DNA of 64,000 nucleotides from an uncultured Bacteroidota bacterium (GTDB lineage Bacteria; Bacteroidota; Bacteroidia; AKYH767-A; OLB10): NCBI GenBank assembly GCA_903847585.1, contig CAINEC010000031.1, positions 32,870 to 96,869 of the forward strand, read 5' to 3'. Shown piece by piece: positions 41,075 to 51,202 of this stretch (position 1 is its first letter; each line of letters starts with the position of its first letter). The notes under the pieces were generated by a model. It saw only the letters and a program-made list of their open reading frames with translations, ran no database searches and was not told where the DNA came from. The position numbers and the translations under genes were made by a program.

Positions 41075-41878
41075 ATGAAAATAAAATCATTCATTTTCTT
41101 AAGCTTGTTTGCCTTTTATAATGTAAATGCTCAAAAATCAGATGTGAAATACGATTTCTCATGTTACAATACAGATCCATTTACTGCAATAAATAGTTTA
41201 GGTAATGATTTTGAAGAGGCAATGTTAAATGGGTCAGGTGCCGAATCCTCAGTAGGAGAAGAACAAGACCTTGGAAAAACGGCCTATGAAGAGGTTAAAA
41301 AGGAATATAAGTTTATTGAGTCGGGAAGTGAGCTGGAGAATTTAAAGCGAATAGTTGCTAAACTCAATAAAGTAATTCAACGACCTAAAGGATATACCTA
41401 TAAAATATTTTTAATTGATACAAATGTTGTAAACGCGTGGACCGTTGGTGGCTATATTTATTTCACAAACGAGATGTATAAATTTTGCAAAACGAACGAT
41501 GAAATTGCTTGTATACTAGGTCATGAAATGGCACACAATGAACTGGGTCATATCGGTAAGCATATTAAGCGATTTAAAGCCGCTAATAATATGTTTGGTG
41601 AAGGGTTCGGAAATTTAGCTGCTTCTTTAGGTTCGCTATTTACTACCCCATTTAATCAAAAAAATGAAGCGCATAGCGATATGGTGGGAATGGATTATGC
41701 CATTGCGGCAGGATATGATGCTTGTCAAAATATTGAATTGTGGAAGCGTATGAAAGAAAAGGAGGGTTCTTATTCATTTATTAATGGTATGTTAAACACT
41801 CATCCATATTCCGGTACTCGCTCCGATTGCGCCAAAAATCACCTTAAGATTAATTATAATAAAGACTGTAACAATTGA
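41075..41878 (+). CDS. Secreted M48 family metalloprotease
   Basis: Start at internal MKIKSFIFLSLFAFYNVNAQ signal peptide; LGHEMAHNELGHI; paralogous to the C-terminal part of 27833-29059. Confidence 0.9.
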   Translation: MKIKSFIFLSLFAFYNVNAQKSDVKYDFSCYNTDPFTAINSLGNDFEEAMLNGSGAESSVGEEQDLGKTAYEEVKKEYKFIESGSELENLKRIVAKLNKVIQRPKGYTYKIFLIDTNVVNAWTVGGYIYFTNEMYKFCKTNDEIACILGHEMAHNELGHIGKHIKRFKAANNMFGEGFGNLAASLGSLFTTPFNQKNEAHSDMVGMDYAIAAGYDACQNIELWKRMKEKEGSYSFINGMLNTHPYSGTRSDCAKNHLKINYNKDCNN

Positions 41879-42753
41879 GATATTTTAAACTGATTTGCCT
41901 GTTGGTGCCAATAGCATTTGTGGGCTGCAATGCGGTTAAAGAACCAGAATTTGTACGAATTGATAATGTTAAATTCACGAAGCAAGTAGAAGGTGACTTA
42001 TATGCCGATGCTACTCTAATCATGCGAAATGAAGCATTGATAAGTTACTCCGCATCAGATATTAATTTTGAAGTGTTTTATAACAATAAACATATTGCTG
42101 ATGGAAATTGTGTAGGGCCTGTTGACTTCGAAAAAAATATTGATCAGTCGGTAAATGCAAATATTATTTTTCATACTGATTTGCTATTGGATGATGTCGA
42201 TGATCTTTTGAATAAGGATTCTATTTTGTTAAATATTAATGTAAGTGGATTGTTTTCAAATTTAGAAATGAAAGCAAATGCTAAAATTGATAAATACATT
42301 AAAACAAAAGAACTAATGGATGCTACTATCAGTAGCTATATCTCCGATAGCAATTGCAAAGTAGAAAAGTTATCGTTAAAGAGTATTTCAATTCAAAACT
42401 CAGTCATAGAGCATCAAACTAAGCTAACTAATCCTTTGCCCATTGAATATACATTGAAAAGTGTATCATTTAATGTTTATAGTGATGTAGAAAAAAGAAA
42501 TAAAGTGGCTGTATGGAATAATGATTACAATAAGATAATTAAACCCAATGCCTCCGATACAATTCAAGGCAATATTGTAATTAATAATGCGAACTCAGCC
42601 TTAACAGGACTGTTTAAAGCAATGTCAGGCGATAATACATACTATGTTGACGGGAAGGCTAAAATATCAATTCATAATAAAGAATTGGATGTACCAATTA
42701 ACATTCAGTTTATTTTAGATTTAATTAATCAAAAAGTAATTATAAAGCCATAA
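41875..42753 (+). CDS. LEA14-like (LEA type 2) lipoprotein
   Basis: Lipobox 'LVPIAFVGCNAV'; beta-rich tandem WHy/LEA-like pattern; TTG start with ATTGA overlap. Confidence 0.5.
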   Translation: MRYFKLICLLVPIAFVGCNAVKEPEFVRIDNVKFTKQVEGDLYADATLIMRNEALISYSASDINFEVFYNNKHIADGNCVGPVDFEKNIDQSVNANIIFHTDLLLDDVDDLLNKDSILLNINVSGLFSNLEMKANAKIDKYIKTKELMDATISSYISDSNCKVEKLSLKSISIQNSVIEHQTKLTNPLPIEYTLKSVSFNVYSDVEKRNKVAVWNNDYNKIIKPNASDTIQGNIVINNANSALTGLFKAMSGDNTYYVDGKAKISIHNKELDVPINIQFILDLINQKVIIKP

Positions 42754-42756
42754 GCT

Positions 42757-43143
42757 ATGAATAAGAAAATTTTTATAGGGTCTTGTATAGGTTTAGCTGT
42801 TTTAATTTTAATCTTAACTAATCCAAATCAAGTTTCACACAAAGATGCAGTAAAGCTCAAGTTTAATGCATTTATGCAGAAAACAATGAATGAAAAAACC
42901 AGTGAGGGCGAAGATGGTGGGATAAGCGTAACTAGTCAGCTTGGAATGATGTTCGGTAGCTCAATTATTGATCGTTTAGTGGAGACAACTGTTTCGTGTG
43001 ATAATTACTTATTGTTTTCATTAACTACAATTACATTTGAGGGGGAATCAAAAGTACTTGGTCTTGGAATTTTAGGTAATGTTATCATTTCCGATAAGGT
43101 TGATGAGGAGTTGGATAAAAAGATGGATAAGGTAGGGTTGTAA
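42757..43143 (+). CDS. Small anchored protein (DUF4359-like)
   Basis: N-terminal TM, 'SCDNYLLFSLTTITFEGESKVLGLGILGNVII'. Confidence 0.4.
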   Translation: MNKKIFIGSCIGLAVLILILTNPNQVSHKDAVKLKFNAFMQKTMNEKTSEGEDGGISVTSQLGMMFGSSIIDRLVETTVSCDNYLLFSLTTITFEGESKVLGLGILGNVIISDKVDEELDKKMDKVGL

Positions 43144-43166
43144 ATTAATAACAAAATTAAATATCA

Positions 43167-43553
43167 ATGATGGCAAGAATTCTTTTGGTAATTGTTTTAA
43201 TTTTATTTGTTTGGTTTGTGCCACGTCATATTACAGATCCAAATAAATCAAATGAAATAATTATTATTGATTCTGTTTTTCAAAAAGACTCAATTCAAAA
43301 TAATCTTTTTGAAAGGATTGATATAGTATATGAAGGTAAAGGCAGTATCTATGACAAGAAAATTATTTATGTCGTGGATAGTTTAATAAGAAAAGAATCT
43401 AATGGAGAAGTTGATGGAATTAGGGGGGTGCTTAAATCAAAGATTGAAGAATGTGTGTATAAAAAAGAGGAATCAATAGCAAGATACTTCGCAGCTTATA
43501 GGAGAAAAACTAATTTTATAATAAATAAGAAGGATAGTATTTTAAACAATTGA
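43167..43553 (+). CDS. Hypothetical membrane-anchored protein
   Basis: ORF with N-terminal TM in the plus-strand island. Confidence 0.45.
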   Translation: MMARILLVIVLILFVWFVPRHITDPNKSNEIIIIDSVFQKDSIQNNLFERIDIVYEGKGSIYDKKIIYVVDSLIRKESNGEVDGIRGVLKSKIEECVYKKEESIARYFAAYRRKTNFIINKKDSILNN

Positions 43554-43658
43554 TTACTTCTTTTAGTATTTTTTAACTTTTGAAGCCAAATAAAAATATA
43601 CACTATTAAAAATTAAAAATAGACATATTACTTTTTTTGAAAATTAATTTGAAATTTC

Positions 43659-44327
43659 ATGAATAAAAAACATAAAAAATCTGATAGTAACTATCTTTTT
43701 GTTGTATTAATAACTGGATTATTGTTTTTCTCAAATTGTAGTCCGGAAAGCAATTCGGATATTACGCTTTTAATCAATGATTCGACATTAACTCTAAATG
43801 CTGATAATTGTGCTGAAATAATTAAAAACGTAGCTAGTGGTAAATCAAATGATTTTGAAAGAAAAGCTATAGTACTTATTGATAGTATGATTAAAAACGA
43901 ACCAGAAGGACTATTTGGAATTAAAAATCCAAATGGAATAGTAGGAGAGTATGAGAATGCACGAGCGAAGGCTCAAGCTGAAAAAGATCCTACTAAATAT
44001 AAATTGATTCAGGAACAAATCGTCAATTTAAAGGATGCATTAAAACCAAAAGATAAAATAGTATTTGATGACAAGGAGAAATCACTTGTTGATAGTATTT
44101 ACAGTTTAACATCGAATAAATTTGTGAACTCAATTATTAAAAATATGTATCGCGATGAGAATAATCAATTGTATGTTAAGTCAGCAAGTGGAATAAAAAT
44201 CCTATTAAGCGATATGCTTCTATCAGCTAAATACTTAAAAAAGCATCCTGAGAAAGCTGATTTGATTCCTGATCAATTTGCTGATGGAAGTTCCTTCAGA
44301 GGTGAGCTATTAAAGGGTAAGAATTAA
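43659..44327 (+). CDS. Hypothetical lipoprotein
   Basis: Lipobox 'LLFFSNCSPES'. Confidence 0.5.
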   Translation: MNKKHKKSDSNYLFVVLITGLLFFSNCSPESNSDITLLINDSTLTLNADNCAEIIKNVASGKSNDFERKAIVLIDSMIKNEPEGLFGIKNPNGIVGEYENARAKAQAEKDPTKYKLIQEQIVNLKDALKPKDKIVFDDKEKSLVDSIYSLTSNKFVNSIIKNMYRDENNQLYVKSASGIKILLSDMLLSAKYLKKHPEKADLIPDQFADGSSFRGELLKGKN

Positions 44328-44460
44328 AACAAATAATTGTTTTAAAATCAAGATTTAAAGGTTTTAAATATGATAAATACCTAATAAATTAAGTTATTTT
44401 AAAATTGTTTTATAAAAAAATAATAAAATAAATCAATTAGGAATTCTACTTTACAAACTA

Positions 44461-44733
44461 TCAAGTAACCTTATTATTACTAATCGCCTTTTGTCTCGTG
44501 CACTTAAATCTTTTTATCGATTCATTTCTTTTTGAACGATGTTTCGTCGCGCAATTCTCTACTCGCTTTCTCCACAGCACATAACTGCTATGCTTTAATG
44601 AAGCTTTCATCAGATTACGCACATCTTGCTCTCTTAATCCGAATTGAACTTTGATGGCATCAAAAGGAGTTCTATCCTCCCAGGCCATTTCAATAATGCG
44701 GTCTTTGTTTTCGTCGGATAGCGCTATTTTCAT
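44461..44733 (-). CDS. DUF2805 / TIGR03643 family protein
   Basis: 'DENKDRIIEMAWEDRTPFDAIKVQFGLREQDVRNLMK...WRKRV'; ATG overlaps stop of upstream SDR gene (TAATG). Confidence 0.85.
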   Translation of the reverse strand: MKIALSDENKDRIIEMAWEDRTPFDAIKVQFGLREQDVRNLMKASLKHSSYVLWRKRVENCATKHRSKRNESIKRFKCTRQKAISNNKVT

Positions 44734-45419
44734 TAGTTCGTCTTTAATGTCGACATTCCGCCATCTATTTTTAATACTTGCCCAGTCATCCAACTGCTGT
44801 TATCTGACAATAAAAATGCAGCCATACTGGCGATATCATTTGTATTACCGATGCGTTGTAAAGGGTGACGTTTGCCACTTTGCTCTATTTTTTCAGGAGT
44901 ATTTATTAATCGACCAGCAAGAGGAGTTTCAGTTAATGATGGAGCAATACAATTGACCCTAATCTTTGGAGCTAATTCAGCAGCTAAAGAACGCGTAAGG
45001 CCTTCTACTGCTGCTTTGCTCATAGCAATGCTTGAATGAAATGGCATACCTGTCTGTGCTGCTACAGAGCTAAATAAAACAACGGATGCGGCTTCTGACA
45101 TCGAAAGATTCTTTTGATAATATTGAATGCATCTAAATGCACCTAATGCGTTAATTTCAAATTCCTGTAGAACATCAATTGGCTTTATAGATCGGAAGGG
45201 CTTTAAATTAATCGTACCAGGAAAGTAAACGAGTCCATCAATTGGAAAATCGAATTCAGGTAAAGTACAATCAGTAATTGGTCCCTCGTAGGTATAATGA
45301 TTTGTTGATGTAAGTGCTGTTCTTGAGATAGTATAAATCGTGAAATGATCGTTGTATAAATCTTCACTTAATTTTTGTGCTATTGCTGAAGACGCGCCAA
45401 TTAACAGTATGTTTTTCAT
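44733..45419 (-). CDS. SDR family oxidoreductase
   Basis: 'LIGASSAIAQKLSEDL', 'SSIAMSKAAVEGLTRSLAAEL', 'MTGQVLKIDGGMSTL'. Confidence 0.92.
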   Translation of the reverse strand: MKNILLIGASSAIAQKLSEDLYNDHFTIYTISRTALTSTNHYTYEGPITDCTLPEFDFPIDGLVYFPGTINLKPFRSIKPIDVLQEFEINALGAFRCIQYYQKNLSMSEAASVVLFSSVAAQTGMPFHSSIAMSKAAVEGLTRSLAAELAPKIRVNCIAPSLTETPLAGRLINTPEKIEQSGKRHPLQRIGNTNDIASMAAFLLSDNSSWMTGQVLKIDGGMSTLKTN

Positions 45420-45783
45420 ATGATACTAAACAACTGTTTTTCGATAATGTTTTTAATCCAAGAACATCGTTTTACGCGTTTTTTTATTGATGATAGAATA
45501 ATGCGTTTTTGTAAGGTTTTGTGAGGTTTGAATAAGGATTTTTGAGTTGATTTTGTTGATAAAGTAATAGCTCAATATGTCGGAAATGGCTATTTTCTTA
45601 TAGGTAAAACAGTATAGGATTACTATAGAAGTTTATTAACAATAGTAGAATAAATCGATAAGATTGAGTTTGTAATCGATGTATGCATTTTAGTCCAAAA
45701 ACGACTGTTTTTCTGAACAAAAACAAGTAACCATTAAATCCTTGATTTGGTTAAAAGGTCAGAACAAATTAAAAAATCGAAAC

Positions 45784-46638
45784 ATGAGAAAAATTTTATT
45801 AAACATCGCAGTTGCCGTTACAACAATGTCTTTAGGTAGTTTATCCACTTTCGCTCAAAGCGGAAATTCAACAGGTGTAAACTCACAATCTTTATGTACA
45901 GCTGATTTCGCCTTCACTATCGACAATTATGGAATGGTAACATTTCGTCCTGTAAGTACGGATCCTAACTTATTTTATAATTGGGAATTTGGCGATGGCG
46001 GAACAAGTGGTATTATGGAACCTAATCATTTATTTACAAACGGTTCTTATAAAGTTTGTTTGAATGTATTTGATGGTAATCAATGTAACGATTACATCTG
46101 TAAAACAGTCAATGTTTCAACGCTTTCAAATCCTTGTACACCTATATTCACAACGATTCAAAGTTTGGCACAAAACAATTCTTATACATTCTCTTTGTAT
46201 AATAATTGTGCAGCCAATGCTTGGAGTTATGCATGGAGCTTTGGTGATGGTACATCACAGGCAGGAGTTAGTCCAACTCATACATTCACTACAGCTGGAA
46301 CTTATACGGTGTGTGCAACAGCATATGATAGTTTAGGTAATACCTTTACTTGGTGTGATAATGTATTTGTACCTGTAATTTTAGGTGTAAATGAAAACAA
46401 TGTTTCTAAAGTTTCATTATTCCCTAATCCAGCAAAAGACAATATTACTATCGATAATTTAAGTGGTAACGAATCAATTCAATTATCTACAGTGGAAGGT
46501 CGCGTAGTAAATCAAATGATGAATGGTGATGCTCAAAAAATAACTATGGATATTAACGAATTCCCTAGTGGTGTTTACATCATGACGATTAACGGAAGCA
46601 AAGGTACTGTACAAGAAAAAGTGATGATTAATAAGTAA
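45784..46638 (+). CDS. PKD-domain secreted protein with T9SS CTD
   Basis: Signal peptide MRKILLNIAVAVTTMSLGSLSTFAQ; NWEFGDGG and WSFGDGT PKD motifs; C-terminal LFPNPAKDNITI...GVYIMTI...KVMINK. Confidence 0.9.
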   Translation: MRKILLNIAVAVTTMSLGSLSTFAQSGNSTGVNSQSLCTADFAFTIDNYGMVTFRPVSTDPNLFYNWEFGDGGTSGIMEPNHLFTNGSYKVCLNVFDGNQCNDYICKTVNVSTLSNPCTPIFTTIQSLAQNNSYTFSLYNNCAANAWSYAWSFGDGTSQAGVSPTHTFTTAGTYTVCATAYDSLGNTFTWCDNVFVPVILGVNENNVSKVSLFPNPAKDNITIDNLSGNESIQLSTVEGRVVNQMMNGDAQKITMDINEFPSGVYIMTINGSKGTVQEKVMINK

Positions 46639-46660
46639 AATTCTCGACTAAATAAGAATG

Positions 46661-46695
46661 CAGCCTGGACAAATTGTCTGGGCTGTTTCCTTTTT
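46661..46695 (+). terminator. Rho-independent terminator
   Basis: CAGCCTGGACA aat TGTCTGGGCTG stem (two G:U) followed by TTTCCTTTTT. Confidence 0.8.
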
Positions 46696-46746
46696 GAAGT
46701 AATTGTTTTTTCAGTACATTCGTGAGATTTAAACTTTTATTAAAAC

Positions 46747-47454
46747 ATGAGTGTACATATTAAAGCAAAGAAAGAGGAGATTGCATCCGTTGTATTAATG
46801 CCAGGTGATCCATTAAGAGCAAAGTTTATTGCAGAAAATTGGTTACAAGATGCAGTGTTAGTTAGTAGTACGAGGAATGTTTATTATTACACCGGTACCT
46901 ACAAGGGAAAACGAATTACTGTAGGTGCAAGTGGGATGGGTTGTGCTTCTATTGGTATTTATTCGTTTGAGTTGTTTAATGAATACGATGTAGATTGTAT
47001 CATTCGCATTGGGACAGCTGGTTCTTATCACGCAGAAATAGGTGTTTATGATATCATCAACACAGATGTCGCTTGCAGTGAATCTACCTATGCTGAATAT
47101 GCTTTTGAAATACCTGGAAATGCTTTATCACATGTTGGAAATGCTTACGATATCATCAACGAAACAGCAAAGTCGATGAATATGAATATTCGAAGCGGAG
47201 CTGTTCATTCAAGTGATATATTTTATCGAAAATCGAAGGAACTACCAGCAGTAGTTAAAGAACACAATTGCTTGGTAGTAGAAATGGAAGCCTTTGCCTT
47301 ATTCGCTAACGCGATGTACTTAGGAAAATCAGCCGCTACACTTTTAACAGTTTCCGATGTTATTCCTACAGGTGAAGAAATCTCAGCTGATGATCGAGAG
47401 CGCTCATTAAAGCCAATGATTGAGTTGGCGTTGGAGAGTGCGTTGAAATTATAA
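46747..47454 (+). CDS. deoD: Purine-nucleoside phosphorylase
   Basis: 'VLMPGDPLRAKFIAENWL', 'RIGTAGSY', 'VVEMEAFALFANA', 'LLTVSDVIPTGEE'. Confidence 0.95.
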   Translation: MSVHIKAKKEEIASVVLMPGDPLRAKFIAENWLQDAVLVSSTRNVYYYTGTYKGKRITVGASGMGCASIGIYSFELFNEYDVDCIIRIGTAGSYHAEIGVYDIINTDVACSESTYAEYAFEIPGNALSHVGNAYDIINETAKSMNMNIRSGAVHSSDIFYRKSKELPAVVKEHNCLVVEMEAFALFANAMYLGKSAATLLTVSDVIPTGEEISADDRERSLKPMIELALESALKL

Positions 47455-47508
47455 TATTTTTTGTATTTATTGCATATTTTTTTAATTTTAGCCTATTAAA
47501 ACTAATAT

Positions 47509-49164
47509 ATGCAAAATATTACCCGAATTCTGATTTGTTTAATACCCGTAATCAATCTTTTATCATCGTGTAGTGGAGGGAAAGAGGAGATTAAATTAAT
47601 CCCCGTAAAAACTGATAAAAATTATCAGTATATAGATTTAGAAGGAAAAATTAAAATTAATCCACAATTCAGCTATGCTGGTTTATTTCATGATGGAATT
47701 GCGTTAGTGAAAACATCTGGTGAAAATGAAAAATATGGATATATAACCGAAGATGGAAAATATCTAGTAAACCCAAGTTATATTCATGCAACATGTTTTA
47801 GTGAAGGTTTGGCTTGGGTAGTATCTGAGAATGGTCCTCCAGTAGCTATTGATAAGCAAGGCAAAACAGTAATTACATTAAAAGATGCAAATCGCGTTCA
47901 TGCTTTTTTCGAAGGAATGGCTGCGTTTTCAGTGACAGATACTTCTGGCGAGAAATGGGGATTCGTAGACAACACAGGTAAAGTAGTTGTGAATAATCAA
48001 TTTTATTCGGTGGGACGATTTTCAGAAGATCGTTGCTCGGTTAAAAATAAAGAAGGGAAATATGGATTTATTGATAAGGAAGGCAAACTGGTAATTAATT
48101 ATCAGTTCGATGGAGTAGAAGAGCGATTCATCAATGGGACTGCAGTTGTTAAGTTAGGCGATAAATGTGGTGCAATTGATAAAGACGGAAAATTTGTTAT
48201 TAATCCTCAATTTAAAAATATGCAAAATGATGGGGATTTATTTTTAATTAAATCAGATAGTAAATTCGGCTGGTGTGACAAAACCGGAAAATTTGTAATT
48301 AATCCTCAATTTGATTTAGCCTTTTTATTTGGCGATTCAAAAATGGCTCCTGTACAATCAGGAAAATCTTTTGGATATGTTGATAAAGAAGGTAAAATAG
48401 TTATTAATCCTCAATTTGATGTAGCATTACCGTTCTCAAAAAATATGGCTTGCGTAATAAATGCAAAAAAGATTGGTTTTATTGATCAAGAAGGTAAATA
48501 TATCGTAAATCCTCAGTTTGATGGCCTTAGCATCGATTACACTGCATATCTAATGAACGACGTAGTTGATTATGAAGTTGAAACTGACTATATAAATATT
48601 GATGCAATTACACAACGAATTAATTTAAATAAACCAGAAGGATTAAACTTTCCTTCGACCTTTGGAGAGATTAAGAAAAAATTAAATAAAAAAGAGAGTG
48701 ATTTTAGTTCATCTAATGAAACATTTTTATTAAATGAGAATATAGGAAATAATGTGAAAATGAGCTTAAGGATTATAGGAAACGCTTTTTCGTATAATCC
48801 TTATGGGGGACTTGATGTTTTTATGTATGACAATCAGCCAAGTGATTTTATATATGATATTTATTTGACAAACTGTGCTTTTGGAAAAGGAAAACAAATT
48901 ACAGACGCGTTAGTCAAAACACTAAAAGGGTATAATGAGTTATCTGTAAATGATAATAGTAGCATTTATTCTAATGGTAATTCAAAAATAGTTTTCATGG
49001 TTTATTCGTCATTTGTTACAATCTATATTAGTAAGTCATTCGATTATAATCCTGATGATTATTCTGAAGGTCAAGGTGAATCGTACGATTATGAAATGCC
49101 TTCAGAGGAGATGCCTGCCACAGAAGAACCAGCTTTAGAATATCCTCAATCAGGTGGATTTTAG
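47509..49164 (+). CDS. WG-repeat lipoprotein
   Basis: Lipobox LLSSCSGG; at least seven 'YGFIDKEGKLVINPQF'-type repeats. Confidence 0.9.
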   Translation: MQNITRILICLIPVINLLSSCSGGKEEIKLIPVKTDKNYQYIDLEGKIKINPQFSYAGLFHDGIALVKTSGENEKYGYITEDGKYLVNPSYIHATCFSEGLAWVVSENGPPVAIDKQGKTVITLKDANRVHAFFEGMAAFSVTDTSGEKWGFVDNTGKVVVNNQFYSVGRFSEDRCSVKNKEGKYGFIDKEGKLVINYQFDGVEERFINGTAVVKLGDKCGAIDKDGKFVINPQFKNMQNDGDLFLIKSDSKFGWCDKTGKFVINPQFDLAFLFGDSKMAPVQSGKSFGYVDKEGKIVINPQFDVALPFSKNMACVINAKKIGFIDQEGKYIVNPQFDGLSIDYTAYLMNDVVDYEVETDYINIDAITQRINLNKPEGLNFPSTFGEIKKKLNKKESDFSSSNETFLLNENIGNNVKMSLRIIGNAFSYNPYGGLDVFMYDNQPSDFIYDIYLTNCAFGKGKQITDALVKTLKGYNELSVNDNSSIYSNGNSKIVFMVYSSFVTIYISKSFDYNPDDYSEGQGESYDYEMPSEEMPATEEPALEYPQSGGF

Positions 49165-49204
49165 TTTCATGAAATATTTTTTAGATAAGTAATACACTTT
49201 AATA

Positions 49205-50332
49205 ATGTCTAATCGTTATAATCCTGAGTATATCATCGGTAGCGGAGGGATGGCCAATGTATATTTGGCTCATGATAAAGTATTTGAGACAAAAATAGCC
49301 ATCAAGCAATTACAAATTCAATTTATCAACGATAATGAGGTAAGAAAACGATTTATTTCTGAAGCTAAAATGATGTATCGAATGAGTCATTCGAACATTG
49401 TTAAGGTAACCGATATGATTGTTCAGGATGATTTACTGGCATTAGTAATGGAGCATGTAGAAGGGGAAACGTTGAAAAGGAGAATTGATAATAGCAAAGG
49501 TAATGGGTTGAAAGATGATGAATTAAAAGATATCTTTTTACAATTATTAGATGCGCTGGGGTATGTTCATCAGCGTGGGTTTATTCACAGAGATATTAAA
49601 CCTTCCAATATCATGATTGATAAGTACGGGAAGGTTAAATTATTAGATTTCGGTATTGCAAAAGACATTAATGAAACCATAGATTTAACTCAGGATAATC
49701 ATATGGGTTCAATTCGTTATATGAGTCCAGAACATATAGTGTCATCCTCCAATGTCACTTTTAGATCAGATATTTACAGTTTAGGAGTTGTTCTATGGCA
49801 GGCTGTGAAAGGTGTTGAACCAGATATGCATCGTCCTTTACCACTCACGAATACTAAATGGGATAATATCATACAGGTAGCAACAGATAGTAAGCCAGAA
49901 AGGCGTTATAAAACTTGTTCTGAAATGATTCTTGCGATTAAGAATGTCGATGAAGGAACTTTACCTGTCTCACCGCTAGTAATTGAATCAGATGCTAAAT
50001 CAACTAAACTTTATAAAATACCTGACGAATTAGTACATATAGTTGGTAGTATAGAAATGACATTGAGTGAAATTATTGCCAAACTTACCATGGAATTATC
50101 TAATAGAGGGTATTTTAATCCGCATGACAAAACGTTTATAGTAGCCAATGAGCCTCAGTTAAAAAAACTATTTAAAGAGCGTTCTAGTGTTACTGAGGAG
50201 GAACTTACCAAGATCATTGAAAAAAGGTTGAAACAAAAATTTACGGACTCCGAGTTGGTATTGATGATATTCATTGCAGTGGCTATATTTGCAATGTTAT
50301 TTTTATATTTAGAAAATCCAGATATATTATAA
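49205..50332 (+). CDS. Ser/Thr protein kinase with C-terminal TM
   Basis: GSGGMANVYLA, IAIKQL, FIHRDIKPSNIMI, LLDFGIAKD. Confidence 0.94.
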   Translation: MSNRYNPEYIIGSGGMANVYLAHDKVFETKIAIKQLQIQFINDNEVRKRFISEAKMMYRMSHSNIVKVTDMIVQDDLLALVMEHVEGETLKRRIDNSKGNGLKDDELKDIFLQLLDALGYVHQRGFIHRDIKPSNIMIDKYGKVKLLDFGIAKDINETIDLTQDNHMGSIRYMSPEHIVSSSNVTFRSDIYSLGVVLWQAVKGVEPDMHRPLPLTNTKWDNIIQVATDSKPERRYKTCSEMILAIKNVDEGTLPVSPLVIESDAKSTKLYKIPDELVHIVGSIEMTLSEIIAKLTMELSNRGYFNPHDKTFIVANEPQLKKLFKERSSVTEEELTKIIEKRLKQKFTDSELVLMIFIAVAIFAMLFLYLENPDIL

Positions 50333-50341
50333 TTAACAAAC

Positions 50342-51202
50342 ATGAAAAGATCCGATTTATTAAAGATGATATTAGGCGTTGTTTTAGGCGCGATTGGCTT
50401 AATGTTATTCAAAGCTTGCGAAAAAAACAAGTTGCCCAATAAACCTAAATTGGCCAAAAATATAGATCTTGAAATCAATCAAGGTGAATCTATAAAATTA
50501 ATAGTTGAGGTTGACGATGGTTGTACCGCTCAATGGTATAATCAACCAGAAGGTGGATCAGTTATAATTAAAAATACAAACTTAGATGTAGATAATTTGG
50601 CGGAGACTACAACTTTTTATGTTGAAGCGGTTTTAAAAGAAGACCCTGATAAAGTTTCCAAAGAAAGGTTAGCAGTTAAAGTGGAGGTGTTTAAGGATGA
50701 TGAAGTTGCTGATGAAGAAGACGAACGCAAAAAAGATGATGAAACTGCTTCAGATAATAACAAAGAAATAGAAAAAGATAAAGATAAAGATAAAGAAAAT
50801 GTAAAGGATAGAGAAGTGTCAGCTGAGCAAAGTCCTGAAAAAACTAAAAAAACTGAAACACCTTTCGAACCAACCAAAGATGAAGAACCTGTTCTAGTAA
50901 ATGTAAATTTAGGTTTATCACAGGATAACGATTCTCCGAATTATTTTATTATTTCAGATGATATATGGAATAAAACTGATCTGAACGAAATAACTGTAGT
51001 TTACTCAGTACCTAATTCTACAAAAAATGCACAAGATTTAAAAAAGAAGGTAAAAAGAGGTGATACAAAATTTACATTTTCTTTCTCTAGTGATTATCAT
51101 CATACCAAAGGATTGGTTTACATTTCAATAAAAGATACTAAACAGTATAAATTCAAAAACACTTCAACTAATGCTAAAGCCCCAATTTCTTGTCAAAATT
51201 AA
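50342..51202 (+). CDS. Anchored extracytoplasmic protein with Ig/PKD-like domain and acidic/charged linker
   Basis: N-terminal hydrophobic anchor and possible lipobox (FKACEKN); 'AETTTFYVEAV' Ig-like strand pattern; KDKDKDKEN linker. Confidence 0.5.
   Translation: MKRSDLLKMILGVVLGAIGLMLFKACEKNKLPNKPKLAKNIDLEINQGESIKLIVEVDDGCTAQWYNQPEGGSVIIKNTNLDVDNLAETTTFYVEAVLKEDPDKVSKERLAVKVEVFKDDEVADEEDERKKDDETASDNNKEIEKDKDKDKENVKDREVSAEQSPEKTKKTETPFEPTKDEEPVLVNVNLGLSQDNDSPNYFIISDDIWNKTDLNEITVVYSVPNSTKNAQDLKKKVKRGDTKFTFSFSSDYHHTKGLVYISIKDTKQYKFKNTSTNAKAPISCQN

Noticed and set aside
25514-44327. Type VI secretion regulatory (Fha/PpkA/PppA) cluster
   Set aside because: FHA, kinase and PP2C are present but no Tss structural genes (sheath, Hcp, VgrG, ClpV, TssJLM) are visible; the analogy is only functional
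47509-49164. WG-repeat protein as a CRISPR-like or phage tail repeat
   Set aside because: The repeats are coding WG/KWG repeats with a lipoprotein signal, a known architecture
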